In this document: positions 1 to 6,453 of the stretch, piece after piece
How positions within the stretch are numbered: the first letter of the stretch is position 1
Layout of the letters: each line of letters begins with the position of its first letter
From: a virus
Virus record (IMG/VR): IMGVR_UViG_3300037153_000324
Location: 1 to 64,000 of that record
Strand: one strand, 5' to 3'
Length of the DNA: 64,000 bases
Made by a program: the position numbers and the translations under genes
The notes under the pieces: generated by a model
What the model saw: the letters and a program-made list of their open reading frames with translations, nothing else
Databases searched by the model: none
What the model was told of the DNA's origin: nothing

Positions 1-498
1 TCCGAGAACGTGACTTGGCAGCACAGTCCGAAGGGCAAGTGGTATCTCACCGAGGTTTTCAGGAATGAGCGCAGCGAGCTTGTCACTGACTACCGCGATT
101 TTCATTCGGAGTATTGCGATATCCCGGCCAAGCACGATATGGAGCAGGCTCGTCGTGATGCGCTGGTGCAGGAGGAGCAGCGTGAGCGCAAGACGGCTGC
201 TGCAAAGCGTGAGCGCATCGAGCGTGAGGAGCGTGAGCGTTATTTTCTCGCGCTGGTGGATATGACTCCCGAGGAACGGGGCAAGCGTATCGCTGAAATC
301 GAGCAGTGGTTGCGGAATTACAAAAATAATCCGCCGACGATGGATCACATGGTTGATTTCATGCGTGAGCAGCGCGAAGCTGAAGCTCGAAAGACCGAGT
401 TGGAATTCCTCAAGGCTCTGCCGCATCAACCAGAGATTCCGCAGGCCAAGAAGCCGGTTCGAAAGCGTCCTGTAAAGCGCACGACCAAGAAGGCTTGA
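1..498 (+). CDS. Charged coiled-coil protein, 5' end outside window
   Basis: The reading frame is open to the first base of the window. The in-frame GTG at 10 has no visible ribosome binding site, so the gene most likely starts upstream. The visible part is rich in Arg, Glu and Lys with a helical, coiled-coil-like middle (about residues 45-95) and a Lys/Arg-rich C-terminus. I recognise no domain. Its TGA stop sits inside a TTGACA box, so the next promoter-like element begins on its stop codon. Confidence 0.6.
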   Translation, partial: SENVTWQHSPKGKWYLTEVFRNERSELVTDYRDFHSEYCDIPAKHDMEQARRDALVQEEQRERKTAAAKRERIEREERERYFLALVDMTPEERGKRIAEIEQWLRNYKNNPPTMDHMVDFMREQREAEARKTELEFLKALPHQPEIPQAKKPVRKRPVKRTTKKA

Positions 499-513
499 CA
501 AGGCCGCTATAAT
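495..513 (+). promoter_or_regulatory. Compact promoter-like box (TTGACA-7-TATAAT)
   Basis: TTGACA at 495-500 and TATAAT at 508-513 are both perfect, but only 7 bases separate them instead of about 17. The same arrangement recurs at 1094-1113 and 1795-1814 and on the other strand at 2487-2506. It lies just upstream of the CCGACAGAGA leader and the gene at 548. Confidence 0.5.
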
Positions 514-530
514 TACATTAGTGGCATTTT

Positions 531-540
531 CCGACAGAGA
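531..540 (+). promoter_or_regulatory. CCGACAGAGA leader element
   Basis: CCGACAGAGA lies 7 bases before the ATG at 548 and overlaps its ribosome binding site. The 8-mer CCGACAGA also occurs in the leaders of leftward genes (plus-strand 2901-2908, 5558-5565, 6210-6217, 6433-6440), and at 1829-1836 and 2950-2957. Repetition in leaders suggests a shared initiation or regulatory element. Confidence 0.45.
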
Positions 541-547
541 GGCAAAT

Positions 548-769
548 ATGGTATACGACGACACAGCAATGATCCTTGACCGCTCAACGCCGGTCGCACG
601 CAAGACGCATTACTGCGACTGCTGCGAGGGAGTGATTCCGGCCGGTGAGAAGTACATGCGCGTGGTGAACAAGACTTTTGACGGTAAGCTCGTCATGGAG
701 AAATTTCACTACAGCAGCATGGAGTGCGCGATGGTGATGGAGCAGATGGTGATGGAGCAGGCGGAATGA
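548..769 (+). CDS. Small zinc-binding-like protein
   Basis: A 73-residue protein. The ATG at 548 is chosen because GAGAGG lies just upstream. Residues about 22-60 carry a CDCC pair followed by a His and Cys (KFHYSSMEC), a spacing compatible with one treble-clef or LIM-like zinc site. The C-terminus repeats a Met-Glu-Gln motif. It overlaps the next gene by 4 bases (ATGA type), so the two are probably co-translated. Function unknown. Confidence 0.7.
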   Translation: MVYDDTAMILDRSTPVARKTHYCDCCEGVIPAGEKYMRVVNKTFDGKLVMEKFHYSSMECAMVMEQMVMEQAE

Positions 770-1086
770 CAATCATGGCTCCGAAGTTCTCGCTTGGCAA
801 CATCGGAATTACGTCCGGCGCGATGCATGAGCTTTGTGAGGGGCGTGAGCAGGACGAGGTAATTCATGCCATGCGTCCGTTGCTTTGGAAGCACATGCAC
901 GGCGACTGGGGCAACGTCGATGCGCACGACAAGCGGGCAAACGAGGATGCGCTCAAGACGGGCGCTCGGATCGTGTCGAGCTACAAGCTTTTCAACGTCA
1001 AGCTCTGGATAATTACAGACGCGGCGTGGGGAGAGGACTCGCGCGTTCGGCAGGTAACGACCATTTTGCGGCCGTCTGATTATTGA
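766..1086 (+). CDS. Phage/plasmid accessory protein, DUF960-like appearance
   Basis: A 106-residue protein starting at an ATG that overlaps the previous stop. The pattern GDWG, then a D..D..AN segment, then LWIITDA and a C-terminal TTILRPSDY resembles a small family common on phages and plasmids whose role is unknown. That likeness is from memory of the motif only. It ends just before another compact promoter box. Confidence 0.65.
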   Translation: MTIMAPKFSLGNIGITSGAMHELCEGREQDEVIHAMRPLLWKHMHGDWGNVDAHDKRANEDALKTGARIVSSYKLFNVKLWIITDAAWGEDSRVRQVTTILRPSDY

Positions 1087-1093
1087 CGGCCGC

Positions 1094-1113
1094 TTGACAC
1101 TTCCTGCTACAAT
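1094..1113 (+). promoter_or_regulatory. Compact promoter-like box (TTGACA-8-TACAAT)
   Basis: TTGACA at 1094-1099 and TACAAT at 1108-1113 with an 8-base gap, followed 7 bases later by the ATG at 1121. A transcript starting here would be nearly leaderless. Second copy of the arrangement seen at 495. Confidence 0.45.
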
Positions 1114-1120
1114 TACATTC

Positions 1121-1387
1121 ATGGACACGCAGACCTTCACGCTCATACTGGACGGGAACAAGACTGCCGATGTGGTGGTCGAGGAATTTCATCCGGTCGA
1201 GCCAAGCGCATACGTTTGGGAGGCAGGCTGGACGTGCTACGACCTGAACACGGACACGGAGTATTTCGTGTCGCAGGCTGGCATCGTCTACAAGCAGCCC
1301 GAGAACAGGACGGTTGGAATCTGCCCCGTGGTCAAGGAGCAGGCCGACAAGCTCGAAGCTGAAATGGCAAAATGGGAGGAGAACTGA
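1121..1387 (+). CDS. Hypothetical protein
   Basis: An 88-residue acidic protein. ATG at 1121 is preferred because it directly follows the promoter-like box. N-terminal beta-rich sequence, then a C-terminal helix rich in Glu and Lys. No recognised domain. Followed after 1 base by the GTG of the next gene. Confidence 0.65.
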   Translation: MDTQTFTLILDGNKTADVVVEEFHPVEPSAYVWEAGWTCYDLNTDTEYFVSQAGIVYKQPENRTVGICPVVKEQADKLEAEMAKWEEN

Positions 1388-1388
1388 C

Positions 1389-1550
1389 GTGCCTCTGAAT
1401 TTCACGGCTCAGTACACCGTGGAAGTGATGGCCGACGGGAAGATTTGGGTCATCACCGTTACCGCGACGAGCAAAGCTCACGCGAGAGAGGTTGCGCTTG
1501 AAAAGTGCAATATCTCCGCGAGAGTGCTATCTCCTACCAAGGAAGGATGA
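1389..1550 (+). CDS. Hypothetical small protein
   Basis: A 53-residue protein starting with GTG at 1389 after GGAGGAG. It has alternating hydrophobic residues (beta-strand pattern) around a segment reading YTVEVMADGKIWVITV, followed by a short helix. No family recognised. Its stop overlaps the start region of the next gene. Confidence 0.6.
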   Translation: MPLNFTAQYTVEVMADGKIWVITVTATSKAHAREVALEKCNISARVLSPTKEG

Positions 1551-1552
1551 AA

Positions 1553-1798
1553 ATGTCCGAGACATTGACGCTCGACCAGTGCGAACAGGTCTACATGGAC
1601 GGTTGCGCCGATGAAATATCCGGCGATGTGGAAGCGCCTATGGGACACTTCTACCGTGTCGGTCGCTTCATCGTCACGACCGACTCGCAGGGATTTCACA
1701 GCCTGAGCGAGTATGCCGATGAGGAGACTGCCCACTACGAATTCGAGCAGGCCGCAGTCGCGTACGCCGAGTGGGATAGCTGGAATGACGACGCTTGA
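1553..1798 (+). CDS. Hypothetical protein
   Basis: An 81-residue acidic protein. Two close ATGs (1547 and 1553) follow GGAAGG; 1553 has the better spacing. The sequence contains two Cys in the first third and ends in a very acidic tail. Last gene of the leading rightward operon, with its TGA inside the promoter-like box at 1795. Confidence 0.65.
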   Translation: MSETLTLDQCEQVYMDGCADEISGDVEAPMGHFYRVGRFIVTTDSQGFHSLSEYADEETAHYEFEQAAVAYAEWDSWNDDA

Positions 1799-1814
1799 CA
1801 GCGTGCGCTATGAT
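1795..1814 (+). promoter_or_regulatory. Compact promoter-like box (TTGACA-8-TATGAT)
   Basis: TTGACA at 1795-1800 and TATGAT at 1809-1814, third plus-strand copy of the short-spaced arrangement. No gene follows. A terminator lies about 40 bases downstream, so any transcript would be a short RNA. Confidence 0.45.
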
Positions 1815-1853
1815 GGGTGCGTTCCTTCTCTGTCGGAGGGATGAGCACAAGAG

Positions 1854-1884
1854 GGGCCGGGATTCTTCCCGGCCCTTTCTTTTT
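1854..1884 (+). terminator. Rho-independent terminator
   Basis: Stem GGGCCGGGA (1854-1862) pairs with TCCCGGCCC (1867-1875), followed directly by a T-rich tract to 1884. It closes the leading rightward operon. Confidence 0.9.
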
Positions 1885-1973
1885 GCGCTCGCGCCGAAAT
1901 TCCACACCGGGGCCGAGTAGCTCGCGCCAGATCGCGCCAACCACGCCGCGCCGACCGCGCCGACGCCTGCTCT

Positions 1974-1997
1974 GAGGCCATAGGAGCCGTTCTCAGC
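1974..1997 (+). repeat. 24-base direct repeat, copy 1
   Basis: Matches 2106-2129 with two mismatches. The shared core is AGGAGCCGTTCT. Both copies sit in the gene-free hairpin region. Confidence 0.6.
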
Positions 1998-2105
1998 TTT
2001 AGGGGTACTCCGGACTGCATTTCGGCTAGCGTGGCCTTAGAAGCCTTCTAAGGCACGTTTCCGGCGATCCTGGCTACCAGGCTCAACGTCACCTAGCCCA
2101 CCTGA

Positions 2106-2129
2106 GAGGCCACAGGAGCCGTTCTAAGC
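2106..2129 (+). repeat. 24-base direct repeat, copy 2
   Basis: Second copy of the repeat at 1974-1997, 132 bases downstream. Confidence 0.6.
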
Positions 2130-2486
2130 CCTTCCGAGGGGTCGGGAAGGGTCTAGCCCTGTCTTGAGGCTACGCAAGTGCGAGCGAAGCTGCTACGACG
2201 TGAAACTGTACGGAATCTGAAGTTTGTGCTCAGCACCTAGCGCGAAACTGAAGATTTCGCGGCCCAAATTTTTTCAGGATGCCCATGTTCAGAGTGACCC
2301 TCCCGACTGGCGGGTGATAGTATCACTCTACAATTTCACTTTACATTCCGGTTGGCTTTCGAATTCCCATTCGGCAGAATTCGGCCCCGGCTTAGCAGAA
2401 TTTCATGGCGGTAGATTTCTCGGGGGATTCAACATTCCAGGAAATTACATCTGAAATGTATTCCGCCGTCGATCTGCTACTCACAC

Positions 2487-2506
2487 AGTATAGTCGAGCT
2501 TGTCAA
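2487..2506 (-). promoter_or_regulatory. Compact promoter-like box on minus strand
   Basis: Reading leftward, TTGACA (plus 2506-2501) is followed after 8 bases by TATACT (plus 2492-2487). This is the fourth copy of the short-spaced arrangement, here pointing into the gene-free hairpin region. Confidence 0.4.
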
Positions 2507-2575
2507 GCGCTAAAGATTCCCGTTGAAATTACGCTGTAATTCTAGAGTGTTGTCGTGGCTGACAACATGAATGCC

Positions 2576-2604
2576 AAAAAAAAGCCCCGGATTTCTCCGG
2601 GGCT
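2576..2604 (-). terminator. Rho-independent terminator of the leftward cluster
   Basis: On the minus strand AGCCCCGG (from 2604) pairs with CCGGGGCT (to 2583), then eight Ts (2583-2576). It lies 13 bases after the stop of the gene at 2617-2811. Confidence 0.9.
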
Positions 2605-2616
2605 TCAATGATCTAG

Positions 2617-2811
2617 CTAGGCATCCAAGATGTTGTAATCGAGATACAAATTACCCTCGATATCATCTCGAATCTCTTTCTGTGCATTCTCGATCAATTC
2701 GAGAACCGACCACGGCTGAAATTCATCCTGGTCTAATTCCCATTTACGTTCGAGAATTGCATCGGCGTAAGCGGCGCAAACATCCTCCGCCGCGATGCGA
2801 CGATTACGCAT
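2617..2811 (-). CDS. Hypothetical small acidic protein
   Basis: A 64-residue protein, mostly helical and acidic with an Arg-rich start. Its start overlaps the stop of the tiny membrane gene upstream by 8 bases (ATGCGTAA), pointing to translational coupling. It is the last gene before the leftward terminator. Function unknown. Confidence 0.6.
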   Translation of the reverse strand: MRNRRIAAEDVCAAYADAILERKWELDQDEFQPWSVLELIENAQKEIRDDIEGNLYLDYNILDA

Positions 2812-2884
2812 GGAAACGCACTGGAAATAGCAGGATAAGCTCGACTATCCCAAGCAGAATCCACGGCCGTCGAATCAGATACAT
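2804..2884 (-). CDS. Tiny single-span membrane protein (26 aa)
   Basis: An AGGAG box lies 7 bases before this ATG. After an Arg-Arg-Pro turn comes one hydrophobic stretch (WILLGIVELILLFPV), ending RFHA. Overlap with the downstream start and the leader element at 2901-2908 support it as real. Role unknown. Confidence 0.5.
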   Translation of the reverse strand: MYLIRRPWILLGIVELILLFPVRFHA

Positions 2885-2913
2885 TTCATTTCTCCTGTTC
2901 TCTGTCGGAATGT

Positions 2914-2943
2914 AATTGCACGGTTTCACAGAGAGGCGAAATT
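2914..2943 (+). repeat. Inverted repeat A, left arm
   Basis: 30 bases matching the reverse complement of 4035-4064 at 28 of 30 positions (core TTGCACGGTTTCACAGAG). The two arms enclose exactly one gene, 2971-4014. Confidence 0.8.
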
Positions 2944-2970
2944 CCACTCTCTGTCGGAGTTTTGTTTCCG

Positions 2971-4014
2971 TTATGCCTTGCCCATAAGCTCACGCAATGC
3001 GGCTCTGAGCATTTCGTTCATTTCTTCCTCAGGAAATGATGTTGCCATTCTCTCCACTGTAATTTCCAGCTTTGAGTTTTCGGCGTTGTAATTCACTCCC
3101 CAAGGAATCGAGTTATCTCCGCGTCCCATTCCCATCGTAATATCCCATTTTCGGCTTTCTCCGTGAAGGATATATGCCATCAATGCGAACGTCCGATATG
3201 ACGCAGGAGATAGCATCGGAGAAAACGAAGTGAAATCCACTACTTCGTTTTCCTTTTTCACTCGAATGTACGTGTTTTGCAGGCCGTTATCTTTTGTCTG
3301 CCTATACGTTCCGCGTAGTCGATAGTGAAATACAATTTCACTGTCAACGCCAGCGGATTCGAGAGAGTATGCGACCTTGCAAAGCCAGACATTGAATGCA
3401 TTGACAATTTCAGCGCTAGTTGTTGAAGCGAAACTAACGAGAATGTCCAATGAAATACCTGGAATTGCATCTCGCTTTGTGAATTCCGAATACGGTTTGT
3501 CATCGCCCGATAGCATCATATCGAAGTGAAATTCGTCGCCATCCTCATCGAAACGGAATTTCCGTTTTTCACGAATAGGCGGCACGAATTCCTCTAGTCC
3601 ATGAATTTCGGCCGATTGGAAACCGTTAGCTAGCCAATCCCGCAATTGCGCGAGTGTATAGCCATGCCAATGACTGTTCATATTTAGCAGGAATTGATTG
3701 ATTGCCCTAACGCTAGCTGCTCTGAAATTCGGAGCAACGTTATTTGCGAGGACAGTCGAAACAAACTCCTTTAGTTCCGACCAGTCAATTGAAAATTCCG
3801 GCTCTTTTGTTGCCGGAACGATCATGCCGAATTCACCCGCAACGGGTATGTAATTCGGCTTTGGCTCATTCGGAATTGCCGGGCTTTGGGAATCGAAACA
3901 ATGCTCGCAAAGAGCACCACGAATTCCTTTCTGCCATCCGACCTTGCTACCCGCCAGATATGGCGTTTGGCAAGATCGGCATTTTCCGGCATATCGCGAT
4001 GTAATTAGCTTCAC
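2971..4014 (-). CDS. Zinc-finger N-terminus, possible VWA-like partner of the AAA+ ATPase
   Basis: A 347-residue protein with a GTG start after GAAAGGAAG. Residues about 12-40 have CRSC and CEHC pairs typical of a zinc ribbon. The C-terminal half (ISLDILVSFAST through the LESAGVDSEIVF segment) resembles the divergent VWA-like proteins that phages often encode next to CobS/MoxR-type ATPases, and such an ATPase is the next gene upstream. The VWA assignment is inference: I see no complete MIDAS motif. It lies precisely between inverted repeat A arms. Confidence 0.55.
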   Translation of the reverse strand: MKLITSRYAGKCRSCQTPYLAGSKVGWQKGIRGALCEHCFDSQSPAIPNEPKPNYIPVAGEFGMIVPATKEPEFSIDWSELKEFVSTVLANNVAPNFRAASVRAINQFLLNMNSHWHGYTLAQLRDWLANGFQSAEIHGLEEFVPPIREKRKFRFDEDGDEFHFDMMLSGDDKPYSEFTKRDAIPGISLDILVSFASTTSAEIVNAFNVWLCKVAYSLESAGVDSEIVFHYRLRGTYRQTKDNGLQNTYIRVKKENEVVDFTSFSPMLSPASYRTFALMAYILHGESRKWDITMGMGRGDNSIPWGVNYNAENSKLEITVERMATSFPEEEMNEMLRAALRELMGKA

Positions 4015-4034
4015 AGTGGCTTCCTTTCTTTGTG

Positions 4035-4064
4035 AAATTTAGCCCCTCTGTGAAACCGTGCAAT
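4035..4064 (+). repeat. Inverted repeat A, right arm
   Basis: Partner of 2914-2943; in the 5' leader of the leftward gene 2971-4014. One of two mismatches would be a G-U pair in the gene-sense RNA. Confidence 0.8.
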
Positions 4065-4074
4065 TTCTTTTTTT

Positions 4075-4116
4075 CTGTAAAGCCACTCAATTGAATCCCG
4101 CCGTTTTCTGCCGGGA
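4075..4116 (+). repeat. Inverted repeat B, left arm
   Basis: 42 bases matching the reverse complement of 5800-5842 with four mismatches and one single-base gap. Starts 10 bases after the right arm of repeat A. Confidence 0.8.
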
Positions 4117-4128
4117 GGGAATTACCTT

Positions 4129-5532
4129 TTAGTTACCGTTGAGCGACCGCATATTCTCCTCGAAAACGCGAGTGAAATAATCACGCTCCAAGCGCGTATC
4201 CAACTCGATTCGAACACGACCCATATTCCAACGGTCGAGTGTTGCAGCGTCCAATTTCTCGCGGCCCGTATACTGACGATTTGCTCCGAGTCCGAGTGTA
4301 TTGGCGCAGGCAGTCGCAATGAAATTGCGACTCCGATTTACGAATGCGCCTTTCACCGAATTGTAGAGCTTATCGCCCGCAAGAGCGTTGTTTAGGACGA
4401 GCAACATTCCCGCGTCAGCGGAGTCCATTTCCTCGAAATTGAACACGCCGCCTTGCCCGTAGATAGTGTCGAATTCGGCAGGGATAAAACCGGACAAAGT
4501 GCCGGTTCTATATGCATCGACAATTTCATCCTTCCATTCTGTCAACTCGTCCGAGTCAGACGGAATGGAATTCAGAATTCCAGCGAGCAATTGCGACTGT
4601 GCCATACCCGAGCCAGTGTAACGGCCGAGCAAGTCACCTCTTGTAATTCCGGGTGACATTGCCGTTTCACCGTAGGGCATTTCGAGGTAATCGGCTAGCT
4701 GAGAAAGCAGGGTCGATTTACCCGTACCTTTTGGCCCGACAAGGAAGATCGGCTGACGCGCTTCTGCGAGCAAAAGCACGTAACCGAACATTGCATGAAA
4801 TTCCTTGCCGTTTTCCGGCTTCGTGATGTTGCGCTTTTTCATTACGTCCGATGAAAACGTCACAAAATCGAACTTTGAAATTCCGATTTCATTACGTGCC
4901 TCATCCGGCCAATGCATTGTCATTGCGTCGAGCAATGCATTGGCAGGAATTCCGCGCGGAATCAATTTCGATCCCGCTTCCAACGGGCGCATTCCAATCG
5001 AGTCAATCGACTGAGAAAGCCGATCCCGATTTTCACAGAGAGTACGGGCGCGAATTACACCCGAATAAAACATCTCCCATTCACTGCGCAATTTCACTTT
5101 GCCGCTTGCCTGAGGCGTGGCAGGCTCATCCTCCGGCTCATCCTCGTCCGTAAGCTCGTCCGAGGGTTCGTCCGTAGGCTCATCCTCATCCTCATCCTCG
5201 TCCGGCTCATCCTCGTCCGGCTCATCCGATGAAATTGGGGACGAAATAGGTTCCGAAATCGACCTATCCTGATCTTCGGAGTGTTGCGTCGAAATTGTCG
5301 GATCAAGAATACGAAAGACCCGATGAATTTCATGATGCAGCATTTCATACTGCTCACTCATTGGCTTTGGGATTCGACGGCCATTTACATTAGCCTTGAA
5401 TACCAAAGTCTGAGCAGTAACGAGCGGCTTTAGTGCATCGTAAACCTGCCGCCTTGTCATGCCGCGATTTGCAAGTTCCGCGATCATATGACGATTGGAA
5501 CCCTTACGCCACGTTTTTCTGTTTATAGCCAC
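4129..5532 (-). CDS. CobS/MoxR-type AAA+ ATPase
   Basis: A 467-residue protein. The GTG at 5532 is chosen because GAAAGG lies 9 bases upstream. The N-terminal about 70 residues are basic and helical (HTH-like, MTRRQVYDALKPL). A long Glu/Asp/Pro/Ser linker follows at about 105-150. The C-terminal ATPase domain carries Walker A GPKGTGKST, a Walker B-like FNFEEMDSADA and an arginine-finger region. CobS-like ATPases usually act with a VWA protein as a remodelling pair, and the adjacent gene may be that partner. In the phage the target is unknown. Confidence 0.85.
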   Translation of the reverse strand: MAINRKTWRKGSNRHMIAELANRGMTRRQVYDALKPLVTAQTLVFKANVNGRRIPKPMSEQYEMLHHEIHRVFRILDPTISTQHSEDQDRSISEPISSPISSDEPDEDEPDEDEDEDEPTDEPSDELTDEDEPEDEPATPQASGKVKLRSEWEMFYSGVIRARTLCENRDRLSQSIDSIGMRPLEAGSKLIPRGIPANALLDAMTMHWPDEARNEIGISKFDFVTFSSDVMKKRNITKPENGKEFHAMFGYVLLLAEARQPIFLVGPKGTGKSTLLSQLADYLEMPYGETAMSPGITRGDLLGRYTGSGMAQSQLLAGILNSIPSDSDELTEWKDEIVDAYRTGTLSGFIPAEFDTIYGQGGVFNFEEMDSADAGMLLVLNNALAGDKLYNSVKGAFVNRSRNFIATACANTLGLGANRQYTGREKLDAATLDRWNMGRVRIELDTRLERDYFTRVFEENMRSLNGN

Positions 5533-5568
5533 TTGAATTACCTTTCTGTTTTCGTTCTCTGTCGGATA

Positions 5569-5598
5569 GGACGGCCTCAATAAAGCGGTCGAATGAAA
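5569..5598 (+). repeat. Inverted repeat C, left arm
   Basis: 30 bases matching the reverse complement of 5761-5790 at 27 of 30 positions (core CCTCAATAAAGCGGTCG). All three mismatches would be G-U pairs in the gene-sense RNA. Nested inside repeat B. Confidence 0.8.
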
Positions 5599-5613
5599 TT
5601 CGAAGATTACTGC

Positions 5614-5742
5614 TTACTTAGCGGTCGGACGAACCTTACCCTTACTCGGAATTCCGAGCTTAGCAGACGTGCGATTTGCGTACAGCCTATTCGATGCGAC
5701 AGCCCTATAGCGCTGCCATTGCCTGTCGGATTTGATGAGCAT
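5614..5742 (-). CDS. Small basic protein (42 aa)
   Basis: The only open frame between the arms of inverted repeat C. The ATG at 5742 is preceded by a 16-base leader (plus 5745-5760) identical to the leader before the small gene at 6329-6418. The protein is rich in Lys and Arg with a C-terminal LGIPSKGKVRPTAK tail, suggesting nucleic-acid binding, but no family is recognised. Confidence 0.5.
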   Translation of the reverse strand: MLIKSDRQWQRYRAVASNRLYANRTSAKLGIPSKGKVRPTAK

Positions 5743-5760
5743 AATTTCATTCTCACTTTC

Positions 5761-5790
5761 TTCCATCCGACCGCTTTATTGAGGCCATCC
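5761..5790 (+). repeat. Inverted repeat C, right arm
   Basis: Partner of 5569-5598; begins just upstream of the leader of gene 5614-5742. Confidence 0.8.
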
Positions 5791-5799
5791 GTTTGTGAT

Positions 5800-5842
5800 T
5801 CCCGGCAGAAAAACAGTGGGATTCAAGTGAATGGCTTTACAG
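5800..5842 (+). repeat. Inverted repeat B, right arm
   Basis: Partner of 4075-4116. It encloses the AAA+ gene together with the nested repeat C cassette and directly abuts repeat D at 5843. Confidence 0.8.
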
Positions 5843-5877
5843 TCTCAGACTGCCCGTTCAAACACTCTAAAGCGGAT
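5843..5877 (+). repeat. Inverted repeat D, left arm
   Basis: 35 bases matching the reverse complement of 6223-6257 at 31 positions (core GTTCAAACACTCT with one variant). Encloses gene 5893-6198. Confidence 0.8.
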
Positions 5878-5892
5878 GAAATTGCTAGGTGT

Positions 5893-6198
5893 TTAGCAGT
5901 AGTACCTTCCGCAAATTACATCCTCACCGAATTCCCCAACATACTTGAAAAGTTTGCCGGAAAAGAAAGTCTCAGTGACGATCAAATCCCAACCTCGAAA
6001 TTCAAGATTCATTGGGATAGCTTCGGTGTCGTTCAGGTCGTAAATCTGACCCTTATAGCGGATGAAATCTCTGCCATCCTCACCGGCATCAATTTTCTGC
6101 CAGTCTAGATAGTCGAATTCCTCACGCTCTTTCGCCGTTAGTTCGTCCGCTCGAATTACATTCCGAGGGACATTGTTTGTGATAACGGTAATGCCCAT
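5893..6198 (-). CDS. Hypothetical acidic protein
   Basis: A 101-residue protein with an ATG at 6198 after GAGAGGAAACAAA, itself part of the CCGACAGAG leader element. Acidic, beta-rich, with a segment RYKGQIYDLND and a C-terminal CGRYYC. No domain recognised. The gene sits alone between the arms of inverted repeat D. Confidence 0.65.
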   Translation of the reverse strand: MGITVITNNVPRNVIRADELTAKEREEFDYLDWQKIDAGEDGRDFIRYKGQIYDLNDTEAIPMNLEFRGWDLIVTETFFSGKLFKYVGEFGEDVICGRYYC

Positions 6199-6222
6199 TT
6201 TGTTTCCTCTCTGTCGGATGAA

Positions 6223-6257
6223 ATCCGCTAAAGAGTGTTTGAATGGACAGTCTGAGA
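6223..6257 (+). repeat. Inverted repeat D, right arm
   Basis: Partner of 5843-5877; ends 3 bases before the left arm of repeat E. Confidence 0.8.
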
Positions 6258-6260
6258 AAC

Positions 6261-6287
6261 CCTGCAATTGCACTTGATTGAGCGGCT
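6261..6287 (+). repeat. Inverted repeat E, left arm
   Basis: 27 bases matching the reverse complement of 6454-6480 at 25 positions (core AATTGCACTTGAT). Confidence 0.8.
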
Positions 6288-6328
6288 AACAATTTCAGTT
6301 TATGCGAGCGAAAACCGAGTGAGGATTA

Positions 6329-6418
6329 CTAGGACATTATCCACCGATAGAAGCGGACGTAAGCGTAAACGGCTAGTGCAAGGTAAAGCGTTTCGACTGC
6401 TAGCCAATAAGCGGTCAT
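6329..6418 (-). CDS. Tiny membrane protein (29 aa)
   Basis: The ATG at 6418 follows the same 16-base leader as gene 5614-5742 plus a CCGACAG element. The product is mostly aromatic and aliphatic (WLAVETLYLALAVYAYV) and ends with RFYRWIMS, fitting one membrane span with a positive C-terminal side. It is the only open frame between the arms of repeat E. Confidence 0.45.
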   Translation of the reverse strand: MTAYWLAVETLYLALAVYAYVRFYRWIMS

Positions 6419-6453
6419 TTTCATTCTCACTTTCTGTCGGAGAGTGAAATTGC

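Larger units (their letters stand above)
1886..2330. other. Gene-free GC-rich hairpin region, possible structured RNA
   Basis: No convincing gene on either strand. It contains a perfect palindrome GCCTTAGAAG/CTTCTAAGGC (2034-2054), a CGCGAAA/TTTCGCG hairpin near 2241-2262, CTTCC/GGAAG near 2133-2151, and a 24-base direct repeat (1974-1997 and 2106-2129, two mismatches). It lacks the AATTWCA motif that saturates other non-coding parts of this genome. A leftward promoter-like box at 2487-2506 would transcribe it. Confidence 0.35.
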
